A stretch of DNA of 8,909 bases from an uncultured Chitinophagaceae bacterium (lineage in GTDB: Bacteria > Bacteroidota > Bacteroidia > Chitinophagales > Chitinophagaceae): NCBI GenBank assembly GCA_937996595.1, contig CALKVC010000070.1, positions 1 to 8,909 on the forward strand, written 5' to 3'. The position numbers and the translations under genes were made by a program. Positions 7,066 through 8,909 of the stretch are shown here, one piece after another (within the stretch, counting starts at the first letter, position 1; every line of letters begins with the position of its first letter). The notes beneath the pieces were generated by a model. That model searched no databases. It saw only the letters and a program-made list of their open reading frames with translations, and was not told the DNA's origin.

Positions 7066-8745
7066 TCAGCTCAATCCTGTTATCTTTCCGTTTTCATCAA
7101 TATCCATGTTTTCTGCAGCAGGAATATTAGGCAGTCCGGGCATACGCATCATATCGCCCAGTATCGGTATCACGAAACCAGCCCCGCTGGCTATTTCAAA
7201 CTCCCTTACGGTTACAACAAAATCAGTTGGTCTGCCTGTTTTACGTTCATCATCTGAGAGGCTTTTGGGCGTTTTCGCCATACAAACCGGCATTTTGTTA
7301 AAGCCCAGTTCATTTATGCGTTTCAGTTGTGTTCTTGCCCTGGCAGAATAGGCTACGTCTTTAGCGCCATAGAGGATGGTTGCAATCGTATGAATCTTAT
7401 CTTCAATACTGATATCATGTTCATATAAAGTATGAAAGGCATTTTCTTTGTTATCAACTGACTGCGATACTGCTTTTGCCAGATCGGTCATACCTTTTCC
7501 ACCCTCTGAAAAGCCTTTACATACAACCGCCTCAATGTCATCCTGCCGGCAAAGTTCCTGAACGAGTGCAATCTCATCCGGGCTATCTCCCGGAAATAAA
7601 TTAATGGCTACAATCGGCTTCATGCCAAAGCTCATAACATTCTCTATATGTTTCTCCAGGTTGGAAAATCCTGCACGTACTTTATCAGGATCCGGTGTTC
7701 CCAGCATATCTTTTTTTGCTCCGCCGTGATGCCTCAACGCCCTGATGGTAGCCACTATCACTACGGCTTCCGGTTTCAATCCTGCCGCCACACATTTTAT
7801 GTTGAAGAATTTTTCGGCTCCCAGGTCTGCCCCAAAACCGGCTTCGGTTACAACATATTCGCTGAGCGATAAACCCATTTTTGTAGCAATCACAGAATTG
7901 GTTCCCTGTGCAATACTGGCAAATGGTCCGCCATGCAGGATTGCCGGGTTCCCTTCCAGTGTTTGAACAAGATTTGGTTTTATGGCATCTTTCAGTAAAA
8001 TAGCCATGGCTCCAACCGCTTTCAAATCACGGGCAAAAACCGGTTGCCCGTTTACGTTACTTCCAATATAGATATTGCCCAACCTTCTTTTCAGGTCATC
8101 GATGCCCGTACAAAGGCATAAAATAGCCATGATTTCTGAAGCCGGAGTTATGTTGAACCCATCCTGCCTGGGCATACCATCATTTGGCCCGCCAAGCCCG
8201 ATTACAATATTCCTGAGCGCCCTGTCATTCAGGTCTACCACCCGTTTCCATACTATTGACCTGGGATCTAAGTGCAACCCGCCGTCTTTCTTATGCAGGT
8301 CGTTGTCTATCATGGCACTTAACAGGTTATTGGCTTTTTCTATTGCCGAGAAATCACCGGTAAAATGGAGGTTGATGTCTTCCATCGGAATCACCTGCGA
8401 GTACCCGCCGCCGGCAGCGCCCCCTTTCATGCCGAACACCGGGCCTAATGAAGGCTCCCTGAGTACAGCCATGGCTTTTTTACTGATGGCGTTCAGCCCG
8501 TCTGTAAGGCCGATGGTAGTTGTGGTTTTACCTTCCCCTGCCGGTGTTGGCGTTATAGCTGTAACCAGTACCAGGTGGCTTTTCCTGACTTTCTGTTCAT
8601 CAATAAGCCTCAGCAATATCTTAGCCTTATATTTTCCATAATATTCGATATCGTCGGGAGATAAACCAAGGCTGGCTGCTACTTCCTTTATATGCCTGAT
8701 ACTGGCAGCCTGTGCTATTTCAATGTCTGAAGGAAATTTACTCAT
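7066..8745 (-). CDS. fhs: Formate--tetrahydrofolate ligase (formyltetrahydrofolate synthetase)
   Basis: It catalyses ATP-dependent formation of 10-formyltetrahydrofolate from formate and tetrahydrofolate, feeding one-carbon units to purine and formyl-methionine synthesis; family members act as cytoplasmic tetramers. The 559 residues match the family's usual 555-560. In order I see the N-terminal IEIAQAASIRHIKEVAASLG, the P-loop TPTPAGEGKTT (65-75), LREPSLGPVFG with Arg 96 at the position linked to formyl phosphate binding, the first family signature (about 107-131, including GGAAGGGYSQVIPMEDINLH), the second signature VATIRALRHHG (331-341), and the C-terminal GAGFVIPILGDMMRMPGLP (521-539). 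Nothing is missing. The ATG at 8745 precedes the conserved N-terminus directly; no Shine-Dalgarno is visible. It is the first of four co-directional genes, but the 88 bases after it could hold a separate promoter, so co-transcription with the carboxylase genes is only likely. Confidence 0.97.
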   Translation of the reverse strand: MSKFPSDIEIAQAASIRHIKEVAASLGLSPDDIEYYGKYKAKILLRLIDEQKVRKSHLVLVTAITPTPAGEGKTTTTIGLTDGLNAISKKAMAVLREPSLGPVFGMKGGAAGGGYSQVIPMEDINLHFTGDFSAIEKANNLLSAMIDNDLHKKDGGLHLDPRSIVWKRVVDLNDRALRNIVIGLGGPNDGMPRQDGFNITPASEIMAILCLCTGIDDLKRRLGNIYIGSNVNGQPVFARDLKAVGAMAILLKDAIKPNLVQTLEGNPAILHGGPFASIAQGTNSVIATKMGLSLSEYVVTEAGFGADLGAEKFFNIKCVAAGLKPEAVVIVATIRALRHHGGAKKDMLGTPDPDKVRAGFSNLEKHIENVMSFGMKPIVAINLFPGDSPDEIALVQELCRQDDIEAVVCKGFSEGGKGMTDLAKAVSQSVDNKENAFHTLYEHDISIEDKIHTIATILYGAKDVAYSARARTQLKRINELGFNKMPVCMAKTPKSLSDDERKTGRPTDFVVTVREFEIASGAGFVIPILGDMMRMPGLPNIPAAENMDIDENGKITGLS

Positions 8746-8909
8746 ACTACTAAAATTGATGCAAGGAAATACAGTTGTTATTTATACTGAATGATTATTA
8801 TCAGTCATATGTATGACAGTTATTTTGGGTGCCCTGAAACATTAACCGTAAAACTGTTCGCTAACTTTATTTATTAAGTATAAAATTTACATTAGTCAAC
8901 GCCACCTTT
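8746..8909. other. Non-coding upstream region of fhs, AT-rich, running to the window edge
   Basis: No convincing coding frame is seen on either strand. The fhs promoter should lie here on the minus strand, but I find no good match to the Bacteroidota -7 consensus TAnnTTTG; the minus strand of this stretch contains no TTTG at all. The last bases could belong to the end of a minus-strand gene (KGGVD then TAA in one frame), which cannot be decided from six codons. Confidence 0.5.
8799..8822. promoter_or_regulatory. Imperfect palindrome upstream of fhs, possible operator
   Basis: The core GTCATA-TG-TATGAC (8804-8817) has 6-bp perfect arms around a 2-base centre. Extending to 8799-8822 gives 9 matching pairs of 12. 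A second inverted repeat, ACTGA (8786-8790) with TCAGT (8801-8805), overlaps its left edge. It lies 53 bases upstream of the fhs ATG, a plausible operator position. I do not recognise it as a known binding site, and a short AT-rich dyad can arise by chance. Confidence 0.3.

Noticed and set aside
8075..8641. 188-codon plus-strand open frame opposite fhs
   Set aside because: It lies wholly antisense to a well-conserved gene, its translation looks like no protein I recognise, and it is the expected shadow of a long ORF with biased codon use.
8791..8877. 28-codon plus-strand ORF (MIIISHMYDSYFG...) upstream of fhs
   Set aside because: It is too short to judge, has no ribosome-binding site or recognisable sequence, and runs through the palindrome. 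I see no evidence for translation.
1..8909. Mobile element, phage, defence or biosynthetic system
   Set aside because: All coding space is filled by intact housekeeping or transport genes, with no transposase, integrase, terminal repeats, tRNA or CRISPR repeats seen.

Overview
The window looks like ordinary chromosome from a member of the Bacteroidota, and I would guess a Chitinophagaceae-like genus. This rests on three things: the recalled family resemblance of the proteins, moderate GC content, and start codons that mostly lack a Shine-Dalgarno sequence. It is an inference without database support. Six protein genes are visible. Five are complete and one runs off the left edge. There is no RNA gene, insertion sequence, phage gene, CRISPR array or defence gene.

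Left part, plus strand (1-3378): the 3' nine-tenths of a GTP-dependent phosphoenolpyruvate carboxykinase gene (pckG). A textbook intrinsic terminator follows it, and then a complete gene for a membrane protein of the AspT/YidE/YbjL family with two internal RCK_C domains. The terminator's T-run ends only 9 bases before that gene's ATG, which is the oddest arrangement in the window.

Right part, minus strand (8745-3389, read right to left): fhs (formate-tetrahydrofolate ligase), then three genes for a three-subunit biotin-dependent acyl-CoA carboxylase in the order biotin carboxyl carrier protein, biotin carboxylase, carboxyltransferase. The carboxyltransferase carries the Asp typical of propionyl-CoA carboxylases. 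The four genes are co-directional with gaps of 88, 58 and 21 bases. The three carboxylase genes are very likely one operon; whether fhs shares their transcript is less certain. The last of them meets the plus-strand transporter gene tail to tail with 10 bases between stop codons.

Together the genes describe central C1/C3/C4 metabolism. Propionyl-CoA carboxylation feeds methylmalonyl-CoA and then succinyl-CoA into the TCA cycle. PEP carboxykinase draws oxaloacetate out towards gluconeogenesis. Fhs charges tetrahydrofolate with formate. That these steps act as one pathway here is inference from adjacency. The 164 bases at the right edge, upstream of fhs, are non-coding as far as can be seen and hold an imperfect palindrome that could be an operator. 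I looked for an undescribed system and did not find one. The findings below concern gene architecture and regulation.
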